Shown here: piece after piece, positions 1 through 11,132 of the stretch | Position numbering within the stretch: position 1 is the first letter of the stretch | How the letters are laid out: each line of letters starts with the position of its first letter | Notes under the pieces: generated by a model | The model's input: only the letters and a program-made list of their open reading frames with translations | Told to the model about the DNA's origin: nothing | Databases searched by the model: none | Program-made: the position numbers and the translations under genes | Origin: Trametes villosa | Taxonomy: Eukaryota; Basidiomycota; Agaricomycetes; Polyporales; Polyporaceae | NCBI GenBank assembly: GCA_002964805.2 | Contig: PUDQ02000016.1 | Coordinates: 496,001 to 560,000 of the forward strand | Length of the DNA stretch: 64,000 nucleotides | Direction: 5' to 3'

Positions 1-1329
1 AGCAAAGTCAGCGTCGCGCACAGGATGTCGTGAGCGGCGAAGCGGGTTACGACGCGGAAGGAGGACGAGGCTTACTCGCTGATGGGCCTCTTCGGCGTCA
101 ACATGCCGACTATCTACGGAGAGGGCCAGCTCGCGTTCGTCCGACTGCAGGAAGAGATCCTGAAGCTCATCCCCGACCAGAGCCTCTTCGCCTGGGAGCG
201 TCCTCAGGACCCCGGGGAGCGCGCGGAGGTCGCCGCTGACCGGGTACTGTTCGCCACGGCTCCTGCAGACTTCGCGCTCTCAGGTAGATTCGAGTCCGTC
301 ACCACGGAGGAAGCGGGTAGGCTGGTACTCGGATTCCCTTCAGGCATCCCTCCCGCCTACACGGTCACCCCGTTGGGCCTCCGAACCGCCCTCCCCCTCA
401 TATCGCCATCGCCGACAGTCAGCATTGCGTTCCTAGCTTGCAAGACCGAGCAAGATACTCTCGTAGGCCTCGTCTTGCAGAGGGAAACCCCATACTCGCA
501 CATCTGGTCCGTCGGTGCCACGTCGGAGGACCTGGTTGGCGGATGGGCAAACTACACCATCTCGCCCGGATCGTCGCGTTCGTTCCATCGCCTCATACAC
601 TCCCTTCCCAGTATGAAGAAGGCCTACTCTCGCATCAACGCCGTGGAGCTCTGCGTCGCTCTCCGTCCTACGCATACCCTGGCTTCTAGGCCACGAATGG
701 GCTTGCCCCTGCCGGTGGACACCTCTCCGGCGCGCATGGACGAGCACTCATCCTACACGATCAGAGTTCCCACATGGTGTCGATCTCGTCTTCTTCAGCA
801 GGGATACGCCGTTTCGGTGTCCTCGATCCACGACGAATCACCTCTGCGCAAGTTACCCCGAACCTACGCCGTCCGTCTCCAGGGCGACACCAGTCTCGAC
901 ATCTGCTTCGGGCCATGCAGTCACTGTTCTGAGCCGCCCGGATGGTGGCTCGCATGGTGGCTCGCTTCAGCCTCGCACGCCGAAGTCGGCGGCAGTGAGG
1001 ATGCCTCACAGCCTGATGGCGCCGCGGACGCGTCTGCGTGTGCCACGCACGTGGGCAACTGGGAATGTACGGGGGAGGCATGCTGGAGGCGCCGCACGCG
1101 CCTCGTCCTTCGCTCGACGACTCTGGACCGGGAGACAATCACCCTTGAGCTAGTTCTCACTTGCGACTATCTGCAAGACGACGAAAATCTACCTTCGTCG
1201 TTTTCTCTTACCATCGATGTTTCCCCGGCCGACCCGCTCCCAACTATCTTACATGGGCACGATAGCGTGGGCAGCGAAGGCAGTGAAGCCCTTGAAATAG
1301 GGCTTCCGTCGCGTACAAGAGTGAACTGA
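1..1329 (+). pseudogene. 3' part of a HET-domain (heterokaryon incompatibility) gene, interrupted by a stop codon
   Basis: The reading frame through GLFGVNMPTIYGEG (from position 82) is the hallmark end of the fungal HET domain, followed by the usual C-terminal extension with no catalytic motif. HET proteins trigger allorecognition cell death. Upstream in the same frame the sequence reads S-K-V-S-V-A-H-R-M-S, then TGA at 31-33, then A-A-K-R-V-T-T-R-K-E-D-E-A-Y. HET proteins normally carry Trp at this point (R-M-S-W), so TGG has become TGA. The 5' part of the gene lies outside the window. After the stop the frame stays open to 1329 (about 430 codons), so decay is recent, or the stop is a sequencing error. 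The tail is repeated in degraded form at 5440-6760. Family assignment is firm; loss of function is inferred from the stop. Confidence 0.75.
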
Positions 1330-1779
1330 GCAGCCATGGTGTAGGTCAACCTGTACGGGACCTGTACACGTCTTGCAAAGCGATCGAACAACCCGAACAG
1401 GCCGTGGTCGCAACCCTCGCATACAGGTGAGTAACCTCGTGTTTGTTGGCGGGTATCTGGAGGTACGCGATTGCTAATGCGAGCCTCGATGCAGCATTCG
1501 AGCGCATGCACCTAGGCGGGTCCCCTTCAAACACGCTCCTTCTATAAGTTCCACGGCTGCCGATATCGTCCAGCGCCTGATGATGAGCGCTGCGAGTACG
1601 TGCAGGCCTAGTGCGGCTGTGCCACCTGTCAGAGTACCCGAACTCAATTGCACCGGAATCCGAAGCTTTTGGACTGCGTCCGGGACCTGGGCAGGTCACC
1701 GGTCAGACCGCTATAAAGGCTTGTGGTCCGACTGTGATCATTTCGAACCCGCCCCTCAATCGCTGGGTCATTGTCGACG
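1330..1779 (+). other. Intergenic: HET 3' flank and promoter of glutaminase copy 1
   Basis: No gene supported. It holds a TATA-like TATAAAG at 1712-1718, and a short block shared with the region upstream of copy 2 just before the start codon (TTGTCGACGATG in both). Confidence 0.5.
1712..1718 (+). promoter_or_regulatory. TATA-like box of glutaminase copy 1
   Basis: TATAAAG lies 62 bases before the ATG at 1780, a normal distance for a fungal core promoter. Motif and spacing are the only evidence. Confidence 0.4.
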
Positions 1780-4700
1780 ATGCTATTCTGGTTTCTGAGC
1801 TTTCCGATATGTCTTCTCTCGCTTGCGGTTCGCGCCTGGTCAAGTTCCCTGCAACCTCCCACCATTCCTGCCAGTATCCCTCTCGCCGTCCGGTCTCCTT
1901 ACCTCAGTGGGTGGCACTCCAGCCCACAGACCTCCCAGTCCCTCTCGTGCACGTGGCCTGAGCTTTGGGACACAAGTGTACGGCCGTTTCTCACTTCTTG
2001 GTGCGACGTATCTCATACACGGCCATATGCAGTCGACCTTGGGCTGGGTGGGAAGGGTCAGGGTGGACAATGTGACATACGAGTGGATGGGCGCGGATGT
2101 AGATCCCCCATTTATTGTCAACATCACAAACGTCAGGATGACGCCTACACGTTCCATGTTCTCCGTGCAGGCGGGTCCTATGAGCCTCACGGTTACCTTT
2201 CTTTCTCCCATCGAGGTGAGGCCATCATCGACCATCGTCTCTACTACAACTCTGATGGGTACTCCATACTGGAGTAGCCTTCCGACTGGGTGCATCAGTC
2301 GCTTCCATTCTCCTATGTATTTATCGATGCAAGCGCAGCGGATGGCCAAGCCCACGACGTACAGGTATACGTTGACATCACCGCTAGTGAGTACTGGAAT
2401 CGACATGATACGACCGCCGATACTGACTGTTCTGCATACAGAATGGCTTTCCGAAGATCGTCAACGCGGTATCAAGCGGTGTCAGAGTAATCCCGGGTGC
2501 GGTACTCACCCGGAGACAGAGCTACAGTCTCCGGAGGTGGTTGTTGAATCCGCCAAACAGCGGGCGCTTGACGTTCCTGTCTACCTTGCAATAGCACACG
2601 TACGTACCCCGCGTTGCGCTGCGTATATGTCTTGAATCTTGATAACATGTTGTAGCGACCGGACCTGACTTTGCAAACCGGGATTAGCATTCCTTCCAGC
2701 CAGCTCGACACCCATGAAAACTCGACAAATACCTTTAGCACCCCGTTCCCGCCCATACAGTACCGCACGAAGTCCGTGACGTTCGCCCTCGCGGTAGACC
2801 TCGGCCGAATGCAGAACATACAGGAGCCTGTGGTTTGGGCCATTGGGTTTTCCCGAGGCCCATCGATCACATACACCTCTCCGGAATCCACCGTGCAGCA
2901 ACTGAGTCCCTACTTCGTCATGAAGTACGGTCCCGAAAGCATGGGCGTCGCGGTGAGCATAGCGCATCCCCAGAGTATTTTCCGGCTCATAGTGTGCTAG
3001 ATCGATGACTTCATAGCGAACTTCAATGACACGCTTGCGAGGGCAGTCGCATTCGACAACGCAACCATCGCAGATGCCACGGCCATATCCCCCTACTACG
3101 CCGGCCTCGTTTCTCTCGCCGTACAGCAGACGATGAGCTCGCTGGACATCACCGTGTCTACTGGCTCAGACAAGAAGCCAAATGCGTCGGATGTCCGCAT
3201 ATTCATGAAAGACGTCGGGTTCGGGGCAACGACCCTGAGGTCCGCGCTCAGCAATTCTATGCTGTACTGGCAGCTACTGACTTACACCAATGTAGCCGTG
3301 TGAACCCGGTAGAGCGGATGTATGTAGCTATGCCGGCGCTGCTGTACGTCAATGCGTCTCTGCTCGGGCCGATGCTCTCGCCTCTGCTGGAGGCACAGGA
3401 TGGCGCAAACGCGACACCGTACGCCGCACAAGATCTCGGTGTGTCTCAATGGTTCTCAATTTTGGGGTAAACGCTCATGAGTATCGCAGGGCTGGCATAT
3501 CCCAACGCAACTGGCACGCGCGGGCCTCACGATCGGGGCGTTGAGCGTGAGTGGTCTTTGCTATATCGCGACGGCACTCACTGACCAATAACCGATATAG
3601 AATGCGGCAACATGCTGCTCATGCTCTATGCGCATGCCAGGTTTTCCGGGGATGGATCGTTGCTTTGGAAGCACGTAAGTGCTCGTTCGATGCTGCCCTC
3701 ATATGCCGTCTCTCATGCGTGCGCGCATGTAGTATGGCCTGGCAAAGCGATGGGCGGACTACCTAGTCAACTACACGCTCGCCACGGCTGACAAGTACGT
3801 ATACGAATGTACAGCATGGGAACACGGCTCACCAAGATCCGAAGGCTCTCTTCCGACAACGAGGGGGCCAAGAACATGACGAATGTCGGTCTGAAGGGGA
3901 TCATCGGTGTGCGAGCCATGGCTGAAATCAGCCGCGCGCTCGGGGGAAAGTCTGACGCTCGGTGGTATAATGTACGTCCGAACTTCGCAGCATCCTGCTA
4001 AGGGTACTCATAGAGCGATAATCAGGACAGCGCCAGAGACCTGGCGGAGCAATGGCACACTCTCGCGTTGTCGGCGGACAAGCATCACCTCCTCGGGACG
4101 TATGGCGCGCAAGAGTCATGGGCATTGATGTACAACCTGTACGCGGACCGGCTGTTAGGCACGAATATCGTATCCCAAGCAGTAAGTTATGGCGTATCAC
4201 TGGTACACCATCACACCCTGGAACATTTGCGTATTTGTACAGATATTGCAGGGTCAGACCGCTTTCTACAAGAATCTCCTGAGCACAGGTACGTCATATA
4301 CTTAGACAGTATGGCCTAGAAATTCTTACACCATCTTAGCTCCTGCATTCGGACTCGCTCTTGATAGCACCTCCACGGAGACAAGCGCTGGTGCGTCTGA
4401 AACTTCAAGCCCGATCCTTGTTTCCGAGCTCATTGCAGGCGATAAAGCATGGCTACTGTTTACCGCGGCTGTCATGCAGGATAAAACCGTTCACGACGCG
4501 CTTGTGGACAGTGTGTGGAACCGAGTCTCCAATGCCACCACGGGCGTGTTCCCCGACCGATACGACGTCAACACTGGCACAGCGCTAGGTGGATCGGCTG
4601 TGTGAGCCCGTATTACTCTTGCTCGCCATTTTCGCCAGGCTCATGGCTTCGCGCACGTCTCAGTCCGGTAGTCGGAGGGATACTCTCGCTCCTCGCGCTA

Positions 4701-5112
4701 AAGTGAGTTAGCGGATACCCTGCGCCGCCACGGCATGCACCGTTACTAAGCAAACGTGCACAGTTTGCCGGCGAAAGAGATCGTCGTTCCTCCGGCGCGC
4801 GGCGGATCTACCAGAACCACTCCCCGCCGGACCGTATTTGTAAACCCCATGTTTTACTTGGGTGGCGTCGTGGGAGGTCTGGCTGCAGTCGCGCTCATGG
4901 CCATGGCCGTGCACTACTTCCCGAGTCTGCGCCCGCCCCGTGGCGAGAACATCCCGGAAGACGAAGTCGCACTTTTGGGTTCGTCCTCGGATTGGCCATA
5001 CGTCAACTCCCCCGCCGACGCACACTCGAACTCTCACGGCACCGAGGAGGCTCGAAGTGCCCCCATTCAAGCGAATACCTCGAGCTCGCTGGGGAAGCTG
5101 CTGCATTTGTAG
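1780..5112 (+). CDS. GtaA-like glutaminase (DUF4964/DUF5127/DUF4965/DUF1793), copy 1, membrane-anchored
   Basis: Spliced from about 17 exons (first ones 1780-1977, 2033-2214, 2278 onward) into roughly 800 residues. It starts with a signal peptide (FWFLSFPICLLSLAVRAWS) followed by SIPLAVRSPYLS, typical of the N-terminal DUF4964 region of fungal glutaminase A. Later family blocks are visible: AGPM.LTVTFLSPIEPSDWV, DGQAHDVQVY.DI.A, ARFSGDGSLLWKH, LMYNLYADRLLGTN, and DRYDV.TG...GGSA near the end of DUF1793. GtaA enzymes convert glutamine to glutamate outside the cell. Unlike Aspergillus GtaA, this one continues into a transmembrane helix (GGVVGGLAAVALMAMAV) and a short cytoplasmic tail that stops at 5112, much earlier than in copy 2. 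I chose the ATG at 1780 because it begins the signal peptide. Family sure; glutamine specificity inferred. Confidence 0.85.
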
Positions 5113-5439
5113 GCGGGGTCACGGACCAGCGAGGAGAGTACGTCGTCCACGCTAACGAACGTGCTCGGGTTGCCTAGCGAAGGGGAGAATATGGGGCGGG
5201 AGTTGTAGGAGCTACGGGAGCTTCCACTGGGGGAGACTGGGAGCCTCGCCGAAGCTCGGACGCTTGTATTATTGATGGTCTGCGTGCAATCGCGTTACTT
5301 GCTTGATATCTTGACCTTCCATGTTGTGTTGTAATGTATGTAAGATAGATCGACCGTCAGCTGAATTCCCGCATCATGGACTTCGCGCGGACCGTGGCAG
5401 AAGTCACCAATGCCGACTGACCCTTGTTCGCGATGGGAT
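5113..5439. other. Intergenic between duplication units
   Basis: No gene supported. The stretch just after the stop of copy 1 shows weak, broken resemblance to the longer cytoplasmic tail of copy 2. Confidence 0.35.
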
Positions 5440-6760
5440 CCCCTACAGACTTCGCGCGCGCTGGCAGGTTTGAGTCCATCACCAGCGATCGAGGAAGCCG
5501 GTAGGCTGGGACTTGGAATCGCTTCAGGTATCATTCCTGCCACCTGAACAATTGGGCTAGAACGATGTGTGAGAGGGAGCTGAAGAGGTCACCCGTGGGA
5601 ACGCCGGAGTTCCAATTTGCGGGGCGGGGCGCTCAGCGCTCAACTGGCGGCTAGCACCTCGCTCAGGACGCTGTGAGTCCAGCACCTCCTCATCACAAGC
5701 TTATTATGCGCTGAAAGCTTAGGGGAGTGCACTAAGCATATCCAAGGCCCCTATAATTTCTCTCATAGAGAAATCCGAGCTGCGCCGCTCCCAAGGGGAC
5801 CTCCGCACCCCCTCTCAAACATCGTTCGAGCCTCCCTTCGGGAGGAACGATCATTGTCTTCCATCCCAGTCACCCAGAGTAAGCATCGCATTCCTGTCCT
5901 GAAAAACCGAGAAAGACACTCACTTTTATATCCCTCGTCTTACAGCGAGAACCTCCTATTCTCACATTCAGTGGTCCGTCGGTGTCACCTCGGCGGACCC
6001 GATTGGTGGTTGGGCAAACTACTCCATCCCGCCCAGGTCGTCGCACTCATGCCATCGTCTCGTGAACTCCCTTCCCGGCATGAAAAAAGCGTATTCTCGC
6101 ATTTAGGCCGCGGAACTCTGCATCGCTCTCCACCCTACGCTTTCCTTAGCGTCTAAACCTCTGAGTCGGCGGATTTTGCCCTCGGGGTCCGCTGACACCT
6201 CTCCCGCGTACCTAGACGACGACTCACCCTACACGATCAGGTTCCCTTCACGGTGTCGCTCACGCATTACCCAGCAGGGATCCACCGTCTCAGTGCCCTT
6301 GAGCCGCGGTCAGTTGCCGTCTCTGCACGCTTCGCCCCCGACATGCGCCGCTGTCCGTCTCCAGGGCGCCACCAGTACCGCCACCTATCTCGGGCCTTGC
6401 CGTCACTGTTCCAAACCGCCGGGTTGGTCGCTCGCATCGTGGCTCGCTTCATCCTCGCACGACGAAGTCGGACCCAACGAGGCTCAGGATGCCTCACGGC
6501 ATAACCGCAGGCCGAACGCGCCCGCATGCGCCTGACGCCACCAACATGTGGGAAGCTGGGGCGTTACAGGCGACTCACGTTGGTGGCGCCACTGGCACAC
6601 GCGCTTGATCCTTTGCTCGAAGACGCTCGAGGAGACGGTCGGCGTTGAACCGGACCTCATCTGCGACTACCCACGGGATGTCCAACATTCCCCTCGTCAT
6701 TCTCTCTCACAACCGGCACATCCCCGGTGAGCCCCCTCCCGAGTCTGTCAGTAGAAGCGA
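5440..6760 (+). pseudogene. Degraded copy of the HET-protein C-terminal region
   Basis: Matches positions 270-1250 in order but with the frame broken repeatedly. The DFA..GRFES block at about 5450 corresponds to DFALSGRFES of the first copy. The following text then reappears in shifting frames: the SVGATSEDLVGGWANY equivalent near 5970-6020, the DEHSSYTIRVPTWCRSR equivalent near 6215-6260, and the segment rich in WWLASASH-like residues near 6420-6470. It lacks the HET domain. No start, no continuous frame and no product expected. Confidence 0.75.
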
Positions 6761-7133
6761 GAGCGCGGATGGGGAAGACAGCGTAGTTGAAGGGCAGGGG
6801 CCGGTGTCGTGCATAACGAGCTGGTCAGCCTCTACTGATGCGGTGATGCAGTACCTGAGCGCATGTTACGGACAGAAGATGGTCGGTTCAGCGGCCCCGA
6901 CGAGACGAGGACGTGGTGTGCTGTGCTAGAACATCAGTACTGCGAATGTGCCGGCGGTGCTTCCTGACAGAGAATCCAAATTCAATCACACCGAGATGTC
7001 AAGCATATCCAGTCCAACGACGTTCGCTATTTCCCCGGTGCTCGACATGCGCGGCAACTCCGCGTCTTTAAGAAGCTTCTGTCCCGGCGGCGCTTGCATC
7101 CACCTACTCCCCTTCGCCGTACCCTTGTCGACG
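6761..7133 (+). other. Intergenic: promoter region of glutaminase copy 2
   Basis: No gene supported. It aligns loosely with the region upstream of copy 1; the TATA-like box there is not clearly kept (nearest is TCTTTAAGAA around 7064). Confidence 0.35.
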
Positions 7134-10100
7134 ATGTTATCTCGGTTCTTGAGCCTTCTGTGGTATTTTTCGTTCTTTGTAGTCCCGGCTTGGTCCGCTT
7201 TCCCTCAACAAACGTTCTACCCCGCAAGTATACCCCTCGTTGTCCGGTCACCCTACCTTAGTGCATGGGAGATCAGCACGGTTACCTCCAAAGGCATCTC
7301 GCACTCGTGGCCGGTGTTCTGGGATCAAAATGTACAGTGGTGTTTCACTTCCGTATGTAACTCCTTCTTGACTCTCTCCACAGTCGATAGTCGGCTGGGT
7401 TGGAAGGATCAGGGTGGACCAAACAACATACCAATGGATGGGCGAAGACATCAAACCCCCATTCATTGGCAATATTTCGGACATCAGGATCACGCCCACA
7501 CGTTCTATCTTCACCATGCAGGCGGGTCCCATGAACGTGACAGTTACATTCCTTTCTCCCATCGAGGTGAGTGTCATCACCCGCCGTCACCTCTACCGTA
7601 GCTCTGATTGGATCTTCGTCCTGGAACAGCCTTCCGACTGGGTGTTGCAATCTCTCCCTTTTTCATATGTGTTCATCGAGGCAAGCGCAATTGATGGCCA
7701 AGCCCACGATGTACAAGTATACACAGATATCACCGCTGGTAAGTACTAGTGACGATATGATATGGCCGTCAATATTGACCGCTATGCATACAGAGTGGCT
7801 TTCTGGAAACCGTCAAAGCCGTGTCATGTGGACTCAGCAAACCTCCAGGCGCAGTGTGTATCATGACATAGAGCTACAAAATCCAGAAAAGGACGTAGAA
7901 TCTGCAAACCAGCAAGCGCAAGACGGCTCTCTTTACTATGCAATGGCAAATGTACGTACTGCTCGCTGCGTTGATCTCCTTATCTGGTTTGAGAAAATTC
8001 TGTAGCGACCGGGCCTGACTTGGCAAATCGGTAACGGTGTCTCATTCGGCCAGTTCGACACGCATGGAACCTTGAAGAATACGTCTAGCGCTGCGTTCGG
8101 ACCCACTCAGTACGATTTCTCTGACAATGCGGGTTCGATCCATTGGTGTTGAACGAATCCACAGGAACTTCATGACGTTCACCTTCGCGGTGGACCTCGG
8201 CCAAACGCAGAGCATACAAGAGCCGGTGGTTTGGGCCATCGGGCTTGTCCGAGACCCGTCAATTGCGTACACATCGCAGAACTTCGCCGTACAACAACTG
8301 AGTCCTTACTTCGTCACGAAGTACGGGTTTAGCAAAATCGGCGCCGCGGTACGAAGCGCGATCCATCACCTTGAAATCGATCGGCTGAGCTTTGACTAGA
8401 TCGACGACTTCACGACGGGGTTCAACGACACGCTCGCGAGGGCAATCGCGTTCGACGACGCGCTCATCGCGGATGCCACAGCCATATCCCCGCACTACGC
8501 CGACCTCGTCTCGCTCGCTATACGGCAAACTATGAGCACGCTGGATATCACCGTTTCAAAAGGCTCGGACGGGAAACCAAATGCCTCTGATGTGCGCATA
8601 TTCATGAAAGACATCGGATCCGGGGCGAAGACGGCGTAAGCGCGTCATAACCCCCTAGCGCGCCTGTTACTGACTGGGGACGACGCAGCCGCATCAGTCC
8701 GGTAGAGCGGATGTATGCAGCACTACCGGCCCTGCTGTATGTTAACGCATCCCTACTCGGGCCGATTCTCTCGCCTCTGCTGGACGCACAGGATAGCCCG
8801 CGGGCGACGGCATACGCCGCACAAGATCTAGGTGTGTCAATCTTGTACTCGATTGAGGGGGCGATCGCTCACTTGCGGCATTGTAGGACTAGCATATCCG
8901 AGGGCGACTGGCACACGCGGGCCTCATGATCAAGGCGTTGAGCGTAAGCAACCGCGGCTTTATTGTGAAGATAGTATTCGCTGACTACTCGTCGATACAG
9001 AATCTGGAAATATGCTGATCATGCTCTACGCGCACGCCAGGTTCTCCGGGGATGGGTCGTTGATTCAGAAGCACGTGAGCTCTCATTCGGTCGCTCTCAA
9101 GCTGAATGCCGTCTCTCATGTTGAACATGTACATTATGTAGTATGCCCTCGCGAAGAGATGGGCGGACTACCTTATCAACAACACGCTCACTCCAGTCAA
9201 CCAGTGCGTTGACAAATGTGCAGCGTCGGGTACCCGACTGATGTCATCCTGCAGGCTCTCTGCCGACAACGAGGGGACCGCAAACATGACGAATCTCGCC
9301 ATTAAAGGCATCATCGGGGTGGGGGCCATGGCCGAGATCAGCTACGCGCTCGGGAAAATGTCTGATGCTGAGCGGTATAATGTGCGTTCGAGGCCGTCAG
9401 CAGCCTGCTCACATCGCTAATGGGCGGTTTTCAGAGCAGCGCCAGGGATCTTGCGGGGCAATGGCAAGCTCTCGCATTATCTACAGAGGGGCAGCACCTG
9501 CTCGGGACATATGGCGATGAAGCATCGTGGGCGTTGATGTACAACCTGTATGCCGACCGGCTCCTAGGCACGAACCTCGTATCCCAAGCAGTGAGTTTTG
9601 AGTCACCAGCTCGCGGCCCACTCGTTATAACGTTCACGTCTGGTACAGGTCTTACAGGCTCAGACCGCTTTCTACAAAACTCTCCTGAGTACAGGTATGT
9701 CCCCATACTTAGACGGTACTGTGCAAGAATCTCGACACCTTCTCAGCCCCAGCGTTCGGACTCGCTCGTAGTAGCATCTCCTCGGACACAAACACCGGTG
9801 CGTAAGAAGCCTATATTCCGGTATTTAGCCCACAAGCACGCTGACTCCGCTGAAGCATGGCTTCTACTTACCGCGGCAACTGCGCAAGATGACGCGGTTC
9901 GCGATGGGCTCGTAGACAAAGCGTGGACGAGAGCGTCCTCCAATGCTACCATTGGCGCCTTTGCGGACCGATACGATGTCCACACAGGCGCAATACTAGG
10001 TGGATCGGCCGGGTGAGCTTCCGCGCTTCTCGTACAGGCATGTTCACCCGTCTCAGAGCTCCGCACATATTGTAGTCCAGCAGTTGGTGGGACATTCTCG

Positions 10101-10867
10101 TTTCTAGCGTTGAAGTGAGTTGGGAAGTGTCCTCCGTCAACCCGATGGCGATCCTAACCGAGCACACGTACAGCTTGTCCGCGAGAGACATATCTATCCC
10201 TCCCGCCAATAGTCCGGGATCAGGAAGCATCGGCGGTCTCACGACAGCCACTCCCCGCAACAGTCACTCCAGAAACCGTGTCGGTGTCATCGCGGGTGGC
10301 GTCGCGGGCGGTGTGGCCGGAGCTGCGGTGGTCGCGATGGGCGTGCTCTGCTTTCTGCGGAGACGCTACCGCGATAGCCCCCCGGCCGAGAAGGTCGCAA
10401 CGCCGGGCCTGTCTCGTCCTCCGACGCTCCCTCGTTACACCGACTCCCCATACGGGACGCTCCCTCGTTACACCGATTCATCATACGGCACTCGCTCGAC
10501 CCTCAACGACATCAGCTCCACCCGGAACACTACCCTTCAAGCAAATAGTTCGAGCACGAGTTCCTCCGGCAGACTAAGGAAGACTCAAGAGCTCGTTCGC
10601 AGCGCCCTCGCCTACGCTGCCTCTCCTCCTACCAGAAATCCTGTGACCGTCACCGCGGACAAGGGGCCGGGTAGGGCTCGCGAACTAGGGCTGCTGCCGC
10701 CGGAGGTGTCGCTTCGTTCGCAGATGGACCTACACGATAGCCTGGAGAGATCGGCGCCCACGATGACGGACGTGTTCGACTTGCGGGCGGAGGTAGAGAT
10801 CTTGCAGCGGGTGATGCAGGGAAAACGGGAGGAGAGGCTGGAGCCTCCGCCAGAGTACGCCAGGTAG
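7134..10867 (+). CDS. GtaA-like glutaminase, copy 2, membrane-anchored with long cytoplasmic tail
   Basis: Paralogue of the gene at 1780-5112 with the same domain order and intron phases: signal peptide from the ATG at 7134, SIPLVVRSPYLS, AGPMNVTVTFLSPIE, ARFSGDGSLIQKHY, LSADNEGTANMTN, LMYNLYADRLLGTN and DRYDVHTG. It carries one intron (about 8110-8164) that copy 1 lacks. After the DUF1793 region comes a transmembrane helix (VAGGVAGAAVVAMGVLCFL) with an RRR stop-transfer. A tail of about 180 residues follows, with two LPRYTDS.YGT repeats, Ser/Thr-rich stretches and a short coiled-coil-like end (DLRAEVEILQRVM). This ecto-enzyme/TM/disordered-tail design is common in basidiomycete surface proteins. 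About 910 residues and apparently intact. Activity is inferred from family only. Confidence 0.85.
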
Positions 10868-11132
10868 TACTCAAATACCCATGTCCTTGGCCATCATCTA
10901 TCCTCCCTACGTGGTTCGCCGAACGGGGACGAGGCTAGCATGAAACCTTTCGCACATACCGAGGTATAATCACAACCCGCTCGAAACCTATTCGTGTGTA
11001 TATCCATAAATATATCCTCTATATGGTCTACGAGATGGATAGAGGGATACATTAGCTTTTCTGCGCAGACCACCACGGGAGAACTGGGGCACATACGTAG
11101 TATGTCGCCCACCGGGGGTAACGGAAGCGCAC

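Larger units (their letters stand above)
270..10867. repeat. Tandem duplication of a two-gene unit: HET tail + GtaA-like glutaminase
   Basis: Unit 1 is about 270-5112 and unit 2 about 5440-10867, an offset of roughly 5.2-5.4 kb. Both hold, in the same order and orientation, a HET-protein C-terminal region and a DUF1793-type glutaminase gene whose introns fall at the same positions. The HET part of unit 2 starts inside the tail and lacks the HET domain itself. Similarity is high in glutaminase exons and lower in introns and in the HET part. Confidence 0.85.

Noticed and set aside
433..1511. Several minus-strand frames opposite the HET tail
   Set aside because: Mirror frames of a high-GC coding region; no independent support.
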